Translations under genes and position numbers: made by a program
DNA from: Struthio camelus
Lineage: Eukaryota > Chordata > Aves > Struthioniformes > Struthionidae
DNA length: 64,000 bases
Assembly: GCF_040807025.1 (NCBI RefSeq)
Contig: NC_090942.1
Span: 77,171,987-77,235,986 of the forward strand
Direction: 5' to 3'
Notes under the pieces: model-generated
Database searches by the model: none
Told to the model about the DNA's origin: nothing
The model's input: only the letters and a program-made list of their open reading frames with translations
Part shown: positions 37,103 to 50,878 of the stretch, piece after piece
How the letters are laid out: each line of letters starts with the position of its first letter
Numbering within the stretch: the first letter of the stretch is position 1

Positions 37103-40100
37103 GAGTCTGTTGGTGACTGCAAGGAGCTTAGTGCTCCTCAAACTGTGACTATTTTTGTCCGCTGTACCTGATTAGTTTGTGAAGTTGTTTTGTTTTTAAA
37201 AACAAATCCTTCCCCCCCATAAATTCAGTTTCCACTTAGTCCACATTTATTCCAATAGACACGTTCTTTTCTCAGCAAGTATAAGCAGGGGGTTAAAATG
37301 TAAAGCTGAACTTTATAAAGATAAAGATGTAAAGATAAACTTTGTTTATCTATTCTAAGAAGAAATACAGGGTAGATGTGTTTATTACGATTAAAAAAAT
37401 TACCTCTCTGAATACGGTATTCATCAGCACAATAGAGTAAGCGGATATTATATGGTAAATGGTTTGCTGTTGGTCCCCTAGAAAGAGGCTTTGTATGTCT
37501 TAGGGTAATGACAGTTGACATAAATCAAACATACTATTGTCCACAAAAATCACTTAATCTTCTCTTGTTCCCAGCTCACTTCAGCGTATAACCACACTTA
37601 GAGGAGACCTGCCGTCCATAGTAGCTGCGTTACTGTAGCATGAAAATGTGGGTTTGGTAAATAAATGGATGAAGTTTAATTCTTCAGGATGGGTTGATGC
37701 ATATATAATATAATTTTTAAAGTCTGATGACTAAATAACTGTTGAGAACCTCTTTTGTTGTGCAGGCAGAAATAACAGTGAGGGTAACCAAATCTCATGC
37801 TATGAGGTATGAAGTGGGAGCTATTACGAGGTATGAACTAACAGTTATTTTATGCATGGTGTGAATTTACATGGTAAATTGGGTATAAGATGAGGGATCA
37901 TTTCCTTGAAGGTTCAGAAGTTAAGTCACTGTCAAAAACAGAAGAGTGCACTTGACCGTTTGATTAGTACGAAAAATCCTGCAGCTCTATAATCTAAAAC
38001 TACAGAATAACTTTTGGCAGTCCCATTGCTCCTGCATCTACATGAGGGAACAATAGAACATTTTTCTTTCACAACAGTAAAAACCAAACAGGGACCGGGG
38101 AGATGAATGAATTAATCAGGAAGAATTCACTTTCCTTGTCATAAATCATTTGATCAGCATGGGAAGCATTAAAATGGGCAGTTGTCATACTTAATATTGT
38201 CTTTTACTTGTGAAATCACGTCATGTTGTGAGGCTTGCATTAATGCCTCTCCTAATATTCCCTAGAGACTGAAAAAGCAAAATAAAACAGCAGATTGGGA
38301 AAGTATATTAATCTTTATGCTTCAGGTATCTTCACTGATCATAGTACTTGCTCTTCTAATTTCTCACTAATTTTGACATCTCTTTTGAACTGTAAATTTA
38401 GAATGTAGTTGATGTACAGTTTGTAATATTTATACTTACAAACAATTAAACGTGCAATTTTTAGGTGAAATATGATTTTATATGAGTTACAGCTGAGTAC
38501 TATATGATGAAGAAAATGGATACCTAGAATTTTAATGTAATAAACTTGCTTTAGAAGCCTGCTTCATTGTCAAAGCAGCAGCTGACTTCTTTCCTTTTAC
38601 TAGTTAAAATGTAGAGTGATTGATTAAAATAGTAGTTCTGGGTGTATGTGCAACACACAGCAGCAATCATGTCCTGAAGCAGTAAAACCAGAGAAGACTA
38701 TTTGCCTTTTAGTAACTAAGCACAGACAGTATTAAGTACTAGTTTGGTGCAAACAGGCTGCACAGATTGAGTTCATGAAAGCTGGGAGTGAATGAGAGGG
38801 AGGAAGTAAGAGGCTAACTCAGATATGTATGGGGAGAGGAACTGTGTAAGAGGAAGAGTGTTTATTGTATTGCAACTTACATTAGCTATGTCTCTTATGT
38901 TCCAGAGTTTGAGCCTGTGGTCGCTGGCATGCTGTAGAGGAGCTGCAAACTTAGCAAAGATCTTGGCATATTGGAATTCATTAAATTTCCTTCCACAGAG
39001 TGGAAACAAATAAGTTTTTGTTATCTTTTGAGCAGATGAAAGGTTGTGAGACCCATCTAAAAAAAAAAAAAAAGACCTTTCTCTACAGTGTATAATAAAG
39101 ATACTAGTTTACAATTCTTTGAGAGTGCTGTGTGTAATGTCACATTAAGTTGTAAGGCACTACTACTGCATTGCTAAAATGTGCCAAGAAAATTTAGATA
39201 TTAAATCTCTTTGTAGGAAAACAAAAACCAGTAAACAAACTACCGAGACAAACAATTAGAAAGCTTTAGTCAAGTGCCTACCTTGCTAGAAAGAAGTACT
39301 TGTTTTAGGGCTCTTTGTATGAGCTTATTATGTAGAAGAATAATGCTTATTCAGGATCCAGTTCTGCTTAAGCTGGGCACAGTTAAAAGGAAGCTGCTAG
39401 GGTTATGGCAAGCCATAGGCGATACAAATACAGTCAGCTTTTATATGCAGAAGGTTAGATAGGGAGGAAAAAAAAAGTCATACTTCTATAAGACCCATGA
39501 CTACCCTGAAACTTCCTGCTAAGGAGGACTCGAGGGCTGAGCAGAAGACGCGTCTTGCCAAAAGTGGGGAGATGAGGTGTGCATAGGTGGGTTCTCCAGT
39601 GTTTACAATTATATTACGGTGTTTATGAACCGTCTCCCTGTCCCTGATGCAGCAGAGAGGCAGCGCATTCAGCACGCCCGTGCTCCACCTCGAACTTCTG
39701 GTACCATTGCTGAGAACCCCTGCAGCAGATAGGCATGTCCTCTTCCTGCAGACGGCAGCCAGTTTGGGAACTCTGAGTCTGCTCTCTGTGGAAAAGGGTC
39801 CATTCGTTTGTAGGGGATTGTTTTTTAAAGCTGGTCTCTCTCACAGATTGCCATTTTCTACTTCAGCTTTTCCAGCATGCTGTATGAATTGACACCTGCC
39901 TTTTAGAGAATAAGTAGAGCTGAGTCTAATACTGAGGAAGGTCTGAGTCAACTGCCATGTACCACCACCACAACAGCAATAGCTTCTCTCTTTATAAAGC
40001 CCTAGTGCTGCTTTTAAGTACAGTTATAAGATCCTGCTTATAGCTGAACTGGTAGAAAAGTTCTAAAAGGTATTTCATAATCTTCAGGAAAGGTATTTTC

Positions 40101-41606
40101 TACAAGTTAGCCCATATGCAGATTACCCAGCCTCAGAAACCCTTTACCGTATTTTCAAGTTACACTTATTAACGTTAGCCATCTTAGGTTTTCATATATC
40201 ACAACAGAGCAAGCGGAGAAGATGACAGGACACAGGCATGGCCTGGTACGTTCACTTTATTTCCCAGTGAATGACTACCTCCTTGGCTAATTAGCTAGAT
40301 CTGAACAAAAATGGGGAGAAGGTAGGAGAAGCTCTTAGCCCCAAGCGTTCCCCCTTCTTCCCATAAGAACTGAGAAAAATGTTGCCTTTTAGAAAAAATC
40401 CATTTTTGCCAAAGTAGCCAGGTAGAAATAGCAGACCTTAGTCCAGCAGCGTCAGGTTCCTTTTGTCTTGCCTGTGTATACTTGGATAGAGTTTATCACA
40501 GACACTTCTTAAAATTTGTTTTAATTATTTTTTACAATGAGTAGTTGCATAATGTGTTCCCAGCCCCTCCCTCTCACTGGAGCCTTATAAGGGAGGTAAC
40601 CAGAATGCCAGCCAAATATCAGCCTGATGATGAAAGAATTGTTCCACTTAAAATGTCACTAATTTTTAGCATGCTGTGCCCTGTATAAAGGGGATAGCTC
40701 ACGTTGGTAGTTCCACAGATAAAAGCATTGTGTGGTGTTGTTTTAAGGCAGTTGTTGTTTCTTGAAGTTAAAGATAACTAGATTCTTCTGTTTTGTGGTA
40801 TTTAGAGCTTGGCAGAGCAAAAAAAGGAGAAGAAATTTGGTCAAAAAGTAAGGATTGAATGGGAGAACCTGTTTCTAAAAACTAGAAATTGAAGACTGAG
40901 AATGAAGTCTGTGTTTGAGAATAATTTAAGATATGCTTTACTAAGCACAAACATCTTGAACCGTAAGGAAACTCTGTTTTCAGAATATGAGCTTCTCTGT
41001 GGGATAGTAGACAGTCATACAGCAATGAGAGACGATGAAAGACATGGCTGTTACAAAGAGGTGACAGCCAGCTATTGAGACACGATCCTGTTTAGTGGAG
41101 TAATGGCTTTTGCCTAACAGATATTTGTGTAGTAAATACACTTGGTGAGACTTATTTACCAAGTAAGGTGTTTTTATGGTGAGGCTCAAAGTAGTGGCAT
41201 GGCTTGGAAAGTAGTATGTGTATCAGAGGGAATTCTGACTTTCAAGATCAGGAGAATGAAAGGGGTTAGTGATACCAGCAGTGGTAATGTGCAACGTAGT
41301 GCAAGTGCATCTTTGTCCCTGGGTTTTGTTGGTTTTGTTTGTGTTTGGTTAGCCTGCTAAAGTGTAAAATACTCCGGCTGAGCAGCTGGGTTGATGTTTT
41401 TCATGACTGACTTGCCATATTTCACTTGTGTAAATTGTAAGTTTTCTTGTGCCTAAAGAAAACTTCTCTCAAATTAATCATTTTAAACCATAAGGAGACG
41501 GCTTAATTTCCTTCACTTCTTGAAGTTAGTTACAGCGTAGATCTTGGTTTCTGCTAACACTGTAGGAAATGCGTGATGAAGCCTGCTTTCAAAATATGGA
41601 GGGAAA

Positions 41607-41641
41607 ATATTTTATATACATATATACTATATATATATATA
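41607..41641. repeat. Alternating AT tract
   Basis: Irregular TATATACATATATACTATAT-type text ending in a pure (AT)n run before AAAAAACC. It is easily melted and prone to slippage. Confidence 0.85.
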
Positions 41642-42877
41642 AAAAACCATTTATAGTGAAGTCTTATTGTTTAGTTCTGCCACAGTCCTAATAGGCATAA
41701 TTAGCATCTTATTAATTATGAAGTAATGATTAAGGACAGAGAAGCAAGATTTATTAAAGTAGGAATTTGCTACGACTTCACCTCTCAAATCTTGTATAGC
41801 AAATGTAATTAGATGTGTTCTCTTGTGTGGTTAATCTCTGTATGGAGGATTCTTTCTCTGCTTCGCTGTGTACATCTTCCCAGGGAGTTTTATTTAACAG
41901 AAAAGGAGAATTCATATAAAATATTTATTATGTGAGCATCTTGGCCCGCTTGTACTCTATACAGTGAAGTTGGATGTGGTGAGCTCACTGCTCAGATGCG
42001 TAAGTAATGATTAAAAACTTTTCAGTGTTTTTTCTCTATAGAAAAGCATTATGTTCACTATCACCCTTTGAATCATAGTTATTGAATAGTAATTGAGTGA
42101 ACTTAAAGTCAGACAAAATTACATTAAGATGAATAAAAATCTATAGAGCCAGGACGGTTTCTTGGAAGTATTTGAAAAACACAAAAGTACAGAATATGGA
42201 CACTATATCAAACAGATTTAGTAATCAAAGTTTAGCAGCTCTCCAGAGGAGAAAATAAAAACATGAGGATATAGCATAACGTGAATATGACTGACCTGAA
42301 GAGTAGTATCTGCTTAGGAGGGATATACACAAGAAGTCAAATAAAGCTCCTCATATTCCACAGCTGAATCTGAGTGTTACAACTGTCGTTGAAGTTGAGT
42401 TATACAAACCATGGAGTGGTTAGTCAGCAGCAAAAGTTAAGCCGTGGTTCTCAAGTTCACTGAACCACAAACTCTCGTCAACCCGCAACATGCTCCCTGA
42501 ACTATCATGCCTCTTTGATTAAAAAAACAAACAAACAAGCAAAACACAGAAAAGGCTGTTCCATTGACCAAGCTGCGTGCTGTTGGCTGTTTTGTGGACC
42601 ACATTTTGGAAGCCACTAAGCTATGGTATTAGGTACAGTTATCATTAGAAGTTGTTTCAGGTAAGAAAATGAATTATAGATTATTTATTCTTCCCTCTCT
42701 ATAAGGTCATTGTAAGCAATCTTATCTTTCTTGGCAGATTGAGCTTGAGGAATATGCCTATTCTGCATTCTTTATATCCTTATATTCCTATCAGCACATA
42801 CAGAACATGTACTTTAAGAGAAGTACTTCATGCTAACTGACAGCATTATAGTTGGAAATAGTTGAATTCTGGAATAC

Positions 42878-42893
42878 TTTTTTTTTTTTTTTT
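42878..42893 (+). repeat. T homopolymer run
   Basis: Sixteen T. Read on the minus strand it is an A run, but no retrogene or LINE text is recognised next to it. Confidence 0.9.
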
Positions 42894-45800
42894 ATAATAA
42901 ATGATTTCATTTGAGAGTGACAGCTTTTTCATTTCAAAGAGGAAAAAAAAGACCTGGAAAAACATATTTATTTTGGTTTGGAAGATGAAGGGAGTGGAGA
43001 ACGCATGATTCCTTCCTCTCCCCATTACATCTTCTTTTTCCTCCCTTTCCTTCCTTTTCTCATGAGCCAACGATAAAGCTGGGGGGAGAAGAACAAAGTG
43101 GAATGCTTTAGATTTTCACATTTTCCTGGTACACCTTCAAAGAATTTGGACAAATTTTTAACTTATTTCATACATTGTAGCATGCACCACTTATAGACCA
43201 GCTCTAATTCTCAGTATTTAGTAGTGTGTACATGCTACGTTCCTTACACAGGAAGGAACACGCTGAAGTCACTGTGTGCTCCAGGTGCACAAGGAAATGC
43301 AGAGTCGTCTCCAAAGACTTGAGACCGTGTAGCTAAGTGTTATAGGAGAACACATGTGTAGGATTAAAATCTGGATTTCAGCTGTTCTGTCACGGTAGTA
43401 ATATGTGGAAGGATGGAATTGTCCAGGTGAGGATTTTGTATGTTTACCAGCTAATTTGAGTGTATAAATCCTTGCATTTCCAGAGGATTGTTATACTTGG
43501 GTTGTAATTTAGACCTGGGTGAACTTCTTCAAAGTTTCCTGTGACAGGAACAGTGAAGCATCCTCCTGTCTTCCAAGATTTACTCTTCTGCTGCTTAGTC
43601 ATGATGAGGAGTGCAATGTGATTATTGTACTGATATCATCAATCCTACTGATAGTGCTGTGAGTATCAGACTGTGGGCATGTTAGTGGGTTTACCAACAT
43701 GTGGAGATTTGAGTTCAATCATGGATACGTAACTCTAACCACAACTCTTTCCATCAGTATCAGTGGTGCTTTACTGTGAGGTGACTTGAAAGAACTTTCT
43801 ACTTGATTTTTCAGAACTCATCTGACTACAGTTGCATGGTCCCTGCTATAACAGTACTGCATGCCCTGTGTTCCCACTGCAAGTGTTGTCTCTGACGGCT
43901 ATGGTTCCTTCATCTCTCCAAAGTCCCAGGCTCTCGTTGGAATGGCATTAAGTCCCATTTAATCCTGAGGGGCACCATATTCATGTTAATTCTTTGCTGT
44001 TTTTCACAGGCATCTAAGCCAATTGTGTGGTGGCAAATGGAAAAAAAAAAAGGGCAAAACCATTTTTGTGCTAGGCACAAAAGGTGAATGTTGCGTTGCC
44101 CAAATCGGAGATGAAAGCACTTCACTTGTATGAATTGACTATGACCTACACCACTGATTTCAGCAGCTGCTCACGGCTTCTGCTGCAGCCTTGCTGCTAA
44201 CAACCTGGAACACCTTTGCTGGAACTAGCAAAGTGGTTCCTTGAAGCCTGCCAAAAATGCTGCCGCCTTCATTTTCACTCTTCAGTACGATGCAAGATTC
44301 TGGCCACAGTGAGGGTATAAAGAGGAAACAGGCTTACATGTTATCTGTTTAAATAAGCAAAATACCACCCTGCTTTGTAAAATAATCTTTACAATCAAAA
44401 GCACTTTTTAGAAAAAACATGCGTAGATACACATGCCTTTTTTTCATGCTTGCTATAGATCACAGCATTTGAAAGTATTGAAAGAACAGGGGACAGTCAA
44501 AAATGGAAAAGGAAGTAAGTAGTTATAAGGTAACCTGAGCAAAAAATAGTTATACTCTAATAAAAATCGGGTAAGTTTAGCTCCCTCCTGCCCTTTTTAT
44601 CAAGCCAGCAGTAAAATTCAAACAGCCCGTTTCAATTTTGTTTCGGTCTCGGTCAGTTTCAGACTGTGATGCTGGATGAGCCTGTTTTGTTTAAGAAGTA
44701 GAAACTTAGGAATGATTGTTGAATACAACAGTTTCCATTAGACTATTTGCCTCTTTAAAAAGAAGTAACGGAACCTGTTAGCGTTTGTGGTTTTTTTCCA
44801 TGTAGAAGCTCACTTTTGAGACTAGTCATACTTGACAGGATCCTCCTTATTTCTACTTGACTGTAGTTCCCTCAGTCTGAGAAACACAACATAAATGCAT
44901 TTTCTTGGTTCTTTTGTGCAAGTGCTTTTAAAGCAGTCTTTTCATCTTTAAAGAACCTGCTATGCAGAGTAAGAGTAAATTTCTGTATTCTTGCGTAGGA
45001 CATAGGAGACCTATAGTGAGCCTGCGTCTGCCTTGTGTACAGTTGAAGAATGTAGCTGCACGATGAGATTTTCCTCTGTCATTGTGAAATCTTTGTGCTT
45101 TCCCTCCTTCACTTTGCTGCCGGGGCAGGGCTGGATTTCACTGCAAAGATGTTGGTTAAGTAAGGTTTCTCCCTGCTTCTCTTTGAATTGTAAGGTAAAT
45201 CCTCTCCAGATATCGCAAACTAATAAAGCACAGTAAGTGCAGTGCAGATTTAAATTCCATATTTGTCTTGGATGGAAGGCCAGACTTCTGTCTGGAACGT
45301 TTGAATCTGCACTTAGGGTGCAGCTTCCTTGTATTCAAGGGTGGTGATCATCTTGTCAACAAAGCATCTGATTTACAAGATGAAGTCACTTGCAGAAGTA
45401 GGCTCCCATCATGTGTGGATATCCAGGGAGGGAAGCAAGGGCTCTTTTGCATGTGAAATAGTAAGTGCTGCACCTGTTTGTGCTTTTTCCTCTTCTTTGC
45501 TCTTTTGTTGTGAGGATAGATCAGGAATATAGTTTGTGCTTGATCAAGAACGTAGCGCTTTTAAGGGAAATAAAGTTTAGTGGACCAATGCTTTGATAAG
45601 AAAGCTGCACTGAATGCATTCTAATGGTTTTCTGAATTAATGGTATCTAAATTAATATTTGCCAGTGAAGAATATATTCATAAAATAAAAAACACTTAGA
45701 AAGGTCTTTGTAATTTTTGACTTCCTTTGGTACCATACTCAATGCTACTTCTACGCAAGAACCCTCTTTTGTTCTCATCAACTTAGAGGCAGAAGGGACC

Positions 45801-48800
45801 GAAGGAAACTCCAATCTCTCTTCTAAATACCCAGAAGATATTTTGAGGTGACAGGCAGAGAGACAATACGCGCATGTACCAAGATATCTTTACAGGTGGT
45901 TTTGATGCTTTGTGGGATACTGACCACGCTTGACACTGCATAATTCACAGGCATGATTCAGTCAGTCAAGTTAGAAGCTGTTTACAGAGCACCAAAATTC
46001 AGAAAGCCTTTGTCTTCAAATGACACGCAGCATTGAGAGAAAAGAACGTACCTCTGAATTTGCTGAGCAGCACCACACTCCTAATAGTGCATTGCTGTGT
46101 TAATACTCAATTACCTTGTGTCATTTGAGCACAAGAGTTCAGATTAGTTTATACCATTGATTGATTTTTCAAAAATACTGTTCTGGATTGTATTTGTGAT
46201 GTTTACAGTTTAGCTTTCTAGCAAACTTAATTAACTGGGATTTATGTAATGCTTTCCAGTGGATGTGGGGATTTATTATGAGAAATGAAAATTGATGTTC
46301 ATGATCAAAGCTTTTGATCTTATATTATCTGTGTCCTTTTAACATGACCCTGTGTTCTTAAAGCAGAGTTTCAAGAAGTGGGGGTTTTGTGTTTTGTTTC
46401 GGTTTTTGCTTTAAGTTTGGATTACTTGCTTCATGTCCCTTAACTGGCAAGAAGACTATACCAAGATTGCTGATGACATGAGTCCTTGAAACAGAGTAGT
46501 TTATTCAAGACAACTGTATATTTGTATGCTGAACTTTCTTCAAGGAAAATACATGGGAGTTAAACTGTTAACTCCAGAAACCAGAAACCCTTTAGTTTTG
46601 GCTGCAGAGCTGAACTGCACGGGGAGCTCCAGCGAGCTTCCCCTCGCCAGCTGTCAGCATGGCCAAGCAGGTACGCTGGAAGGAAGGCTGGTGGCAGCTT
46701 GCATGCGGGGCTGAACTATTGCTCTGGGCTGCCCTCCTTTTGCATGACTGCAACATGCTGAGAGTCAGGAGGTCTTGGTTTTTCCTGCCCCAAAAGTATG
46801 GGGTTGCATATATGTCTTTAAGAAATACTTAGCTTAGTTCACAGTTTGTAAAACACCCCGGGAGGCTTTCACAAAAGATGCTAGGGAAAAGCAATTCATG
46901 TTTTGAAGGAATGTACTATTTTGAGGGAGGGTAATTCGTTCTCTCCACCTCCTTCAGTCCTTGGCCTTTCACATGGTATCAACACAGGAAGTAACTCTTA
47001 CAGATGCTTTGTGATGTGGTTCCTAATTTATTGAGAGCTGGACTGAGATCCATTGACTCATTTCACGTAAGCCACAAAAGAGCTACTTCCAGTTATTGCC
47101 TGGACCAGGTCTTCAAGCTGGAAGACGCCATATCCGACTGCCAGCCATGCCTCACAAGAAACACGAGAGAGACGAGCTTACATTACAAATATTTCAACGT
47201 TATAATTCAGCCTTTGAAGTTTTGGCACTTATTTGGCAAAGGATATCTGCAGAGAGCTATTTTTAGCAAACGCTATATTTAGAGCTTCAGATCTTCATCT
47301 TTTTGTGGAGAATATTTTTACTGCCTGTGAGGTGCCCAAAGTTAAAGGATGTAAAAATGACAAGATGCTCAAACCACAGTTGGATTCAAATTCTCTTAAC
47401 TCTGGCGGAAGCTGAGCGTATCCACGTTAAAGAGACAGTTGCCCAGTCCTGCTTTGCTGAAGAGTCCAGTGCTCTGTTGTGGAGATGGGGACAGGGGAGG
47501 GATGCCACCTAATTTGGTTGCTTTATTTAGCCCTTAGAACATATTTTAACTCTAAGTTGTATCCATTTGCTGTAGGGCTACTTTTTGATGAGGCTGGGTT
47601 TCTGAAAGTGCTTGAGGAATCTATTATAGACACAACCAACAGTTGCAGACTTTTGAGATGATCAGGAGAAGCAAATTGCTAAATCCTAAGGTTGGTGCCT
47701 GGTACCCTCATTGTAGTGAGGGCTGACATTGTATCAGTTGCCAGGTGGGATTCATCTACCTTCACGTAGGTGCTTAAAAGTTGCATATCCAAGCCTAAGC
47801 TAGGCATCCTAACTTGCCGTGTACTCAGTGGAGGTGAAAAAGCACTTTCAGAAGGGGATTCCTCTAAACTGCCTTAGGAGGAGGCATCTGCTTCTTCCTT
47901 CTATGAAGGTAACTATTTTACTTAATTATTTTTGCACTCTGCCTCAATAGCTCGTAAAACAAAGATTAACATATATTTCAGGAAAAAAAAAAAAGACAGG
48001 TGCAAGCAAGGCCCCAGTGTCCTGCCTGTTGTGCTGCCTTGCATGCATGTATGTGCTCTTACTGCCCCATGAATGTGACTTCAGAGTACTGTTTCCTATG
48101 GCAGTGGGTAGTTCAGCAAGGATAAAATTAGCTGGCCTCACCTTGGTAAAATCTCTCTGCAGGTGCATGCAAAAAACTTGGGAATTCACAGACTCCTTTT
48201 GTTTGGCAAACAGTGTAGTCAGAATAGGTTTAATTTCCTCCAAAAGAACATGAGAATGTGCTTCCTCAATAGCAGCTGTGAAAGCCCCAGGGCCCAGTGT
48301 AAATATTGGTGTAAGTAGGTATGGCTCCTCAGCAGTTGTACTTTTGAGAAACCCAGTGCTCAGCTTAGCTGAACTCTGATCTTTTTCCTGTCTCATCGTG
48401 TAAATATAGTTTTCCCATAGTTCGTTGTGCCATTTAACGTTCAGAAAAAAATGTTTTATGAAACCCTATTTTTAAGTGCGCAGATCTTATTTTTCAAACA
48501 TGCGTATCTGTATGAAGTCTTGCCAGAGAAATAGCTTGCCTTTCCCTAGTGCTCAACTGCTGACCTGATCTGACTCCGTAATACTAAACTAAAGGTAAGA
48601 GTCAGGACTGCTGCAGTGATTTTGTTTCTCAGCTGTTCTTTCAGGTTTCTGGCAGCTTATACAAATTACACTTTGTGTTTCACATGGTGGTGTGGTGTTG
48701 CATAGTGGATTTCTTTTTTTTAATGCTTCTCAAATAGAGGTATTTTCCTCTCCCCACACAGCATGTAAAGCTCGGTGGTGTTTTTATGAAGTGAGGATGC

Positions 48801-48924
48801 TGTATGTGAGAAAAGCCTTGGGAATTAGGGGCACTGTTACTGCAGCTCTGTGCACTCTTGACACGGAGAGTGAATGCGATGGGGGTTCAGGAATGCTGGA
48901 GTTGCCCTGGCGTTTTTTGGCTAG

Positions 48925-48975
48925 TCTGATTACTTGTGCCTCAGTTTCCTCATTTCTAAAATCAGATTAAAGCTG
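48925..48975 (+). mobile_element. MIR/CORE-type SINE relic
   Basis: TGCCTCAGTTTCCTCATTTC followed by TAAAATCAGATTAAAG closely matches the MIR-type text 'tgcctcagtttcctcatctgtaaaatggg'. Only the part after the conserved core is readable; the tRNA-like head is not. Confidence 0.6.
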
Positions 48976-50704
48976 TCCTCATATTTTAAGAACAACATGT
49001 GGCGAGTGTTATGTCAGCCCATATGTCACCTCGGCTATGCTAATATTTTTACTACTAGTAAAAGAGGGGAGTGGGGATGGATCTGTTCCCCAGACCTGTC
49101 CACTGCAGACCTGCTGTTACAAGGCAGGGTTTGCTGCTCGAGTTCTGCCTTCCCCCTCTTTTAAATCCTCCGAGCATTGAGCCCGGGTTCGTTTGCTTCC
49201 CTTCGTAGTTAACGGCGATACTACCGCTGACCGGCTTTACAAAGATGTTGTGTTTTACGTTTCCGTTTTGCAAAATACCTTGAGATTTGGATAGAAAATA
49301 CTTTCAAGTGAGGCAAAGCCCTTATTTGCTTGATGAAGGCTGGGAGGCAGAGACATCACGCAGGGGAGTGGAATAACGTCTGCAGCTCTCGTTCACTGGA
49401 AGAGACTTTCGAGCGTTACTGTGAGGAATATCCCAAAGGAGAGAAAAGCAGCTTGAGGCTTGGTAATAACCCCAAGAGACCTTTGCAGCTTTGGGCAAGG
49501 TGGAAGCGGGAGGGCGCACCCTGCTCTCCTGGAGGCTGCCGGCCCAGCAGCTGCCCTGGGCTTGCAGGGCCCCACGCAAGAATTTGTTCCTGGGATGCAA
49601 GAAAAAAAAAAAAAGAGAGAGACTAGCCTCCAGATCTTGCTCCCATGCCTATGCTATGGTCTTAGACCTGAGGAGAGTAATGAAACTTTAATTGTGCAGC
49701 TAGGCTAAGGAGGTAGGGCTCGCTATTGATTGGGGCAGGCTCTGTGGAATAAAAAGCTAGTTTTAGCACAGACTTTCTCTGACTGCCAGGGGTGATTTTA
49801 TGGGGTTTTCTTTCTGAGATGAGTGGAAGTGAAATGTGTTTTTAAGGCTCAACTGAAGCTACAGTTAATCATCTGAGGAATCACAAATGTAAATGTTTTT
49901 GATTCTGTACTAATGCTACACTATTAGACTCACTTCTCTTCCTTTTTTTAATATTCTTTATATCTTCAGAAGAAGTAAAAAGAAGATAGCACCTGCTTTC
50001 TAGTGACTTATGAAATTAAGTACTCTTTTTTTTACCCTGTGTTATTTCAGTGGGACAAACTACATTCCTGTTGTTACATACGGCTGTACTGGGAAACTCG
50101 TAAAACTTTCCAAATGTCATCCATTTATCAATACTTCTAAAGACAGCTGGTTAGTGTTATTTGCGTATGAGCAACGGAACGTGTAAACGTTGATTAGGGA
50201 GTCATTCAAATGAGTATTTCACAATAGCAACATTTAGCCAAGGGTGAACGTAGCACAACCTGGAAATGTTATCACCAAACTTGGCCACTTGCAGTATATG
50301 AATATTTAGTTGTCCTTTCCCATACTTTTTAATGTATTTTTTCGATATTTTTTCCTCCGATTTCTGAGATTAGAATGAAATTTCAACCCCATCTTTGGAA
50401 GCAAAAAAAAACTTATCTTGCCACACACCCTTCCAAGTGCATGATTAGACAGATTAATGTCTCTTCTGGAGTTGCCAGAGTACTTAACCATTTCTCCACT
50501 CTGATAAAATGGAGTGGCTCATAGAAGTCCAGTTACAAGAAAGGGGCCACATGCCTGATAATTTTGGGGTCAGTTTGAATAGTGTGTTTTCAGAGTATGT
50601 ATTACTAAATTTTTGTTACTACGTCTTTAGTATCTTTCTTAAGACTGCAGGGTCCTTGTATGCGTGAACTCATTAAGACTCCTAACATTACCTGCTAGAT
50701 CCAG
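48976..50704 (+). other. Presumed intron, part 2: no exon recognised
   Basis: No recognised gene or repeat. A moderately GC-rich patch at about 49,330-49,630 has overlapping open frames on both strands, one with charged residues (plus 49,330-49,626), but it lacks a good donor and a family signature. Confidence 0.4.
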
Positions 50705-50878
50705 GACTGATATGTCTGTTTTCACTTAAGGTAACTGAGGCACACGCTAAGTAGAATTTTTTTGTGTGTATGTAGGGTTTTGATTCTACCCCAAGTCACG
50801 TGGGAAATGGAGTAGAACCCTGATCATCTGTTACTTAATGCTGTTTCCTGTGCTGTTAACCGCAAGAGCATCCTTCCT
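50705..50878 (-). mobile_element. MIR-type SINE relic, the clearest in the window
   Basis: In order: GGTAACTGAGGCACACGC, a step of extra T-rich text, CCCAAGTCACGTGGGAAATG, AGTAGAACCCTGATC, and TGCTGTTAACCGCAAGAG. This follows the reverse complement of MIR (gaaactgaggcacag, cccaaggtcacacagc, ttgaaccc, gctcttaaccac). It is therefore in minus orientation, with an internal T-rich insertion near 50,757-50,775. Confidence 0.68.

Larger units (their letters stand above)
35481..48924 (+). other. Presumed long first intron, part 1: no exon recognised
   Basis: From the donor at 34,623 onward no coding exon with a family signature is found. The stretch holds a C-rich run at about 35,548-35,567, the (TC)n tract at 37,038, an A run at about 39,059-39,073, an AT-alternating tract at 41,607-41,641 and a T run at 42,878-42,893. 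Open frames are short and overlap on both strands. The intron reading is an inference from the promoter and donor. Confidence 0.45.

Noticed and set aside
42878..42893. T run taken as a retrogene poly(A) tail on the minus strand
   Set aside because: No coding or LINE text next to it and no flanking duplication seen.
43680..43800. Text with GAGTTCAATCATGG, like a tRNA T-arm
   Set aside because: No acceptor stem, D-arm or anticodon arm could be fitted, so neither a tRNA nor a tRNA-derived SINE is claimed.
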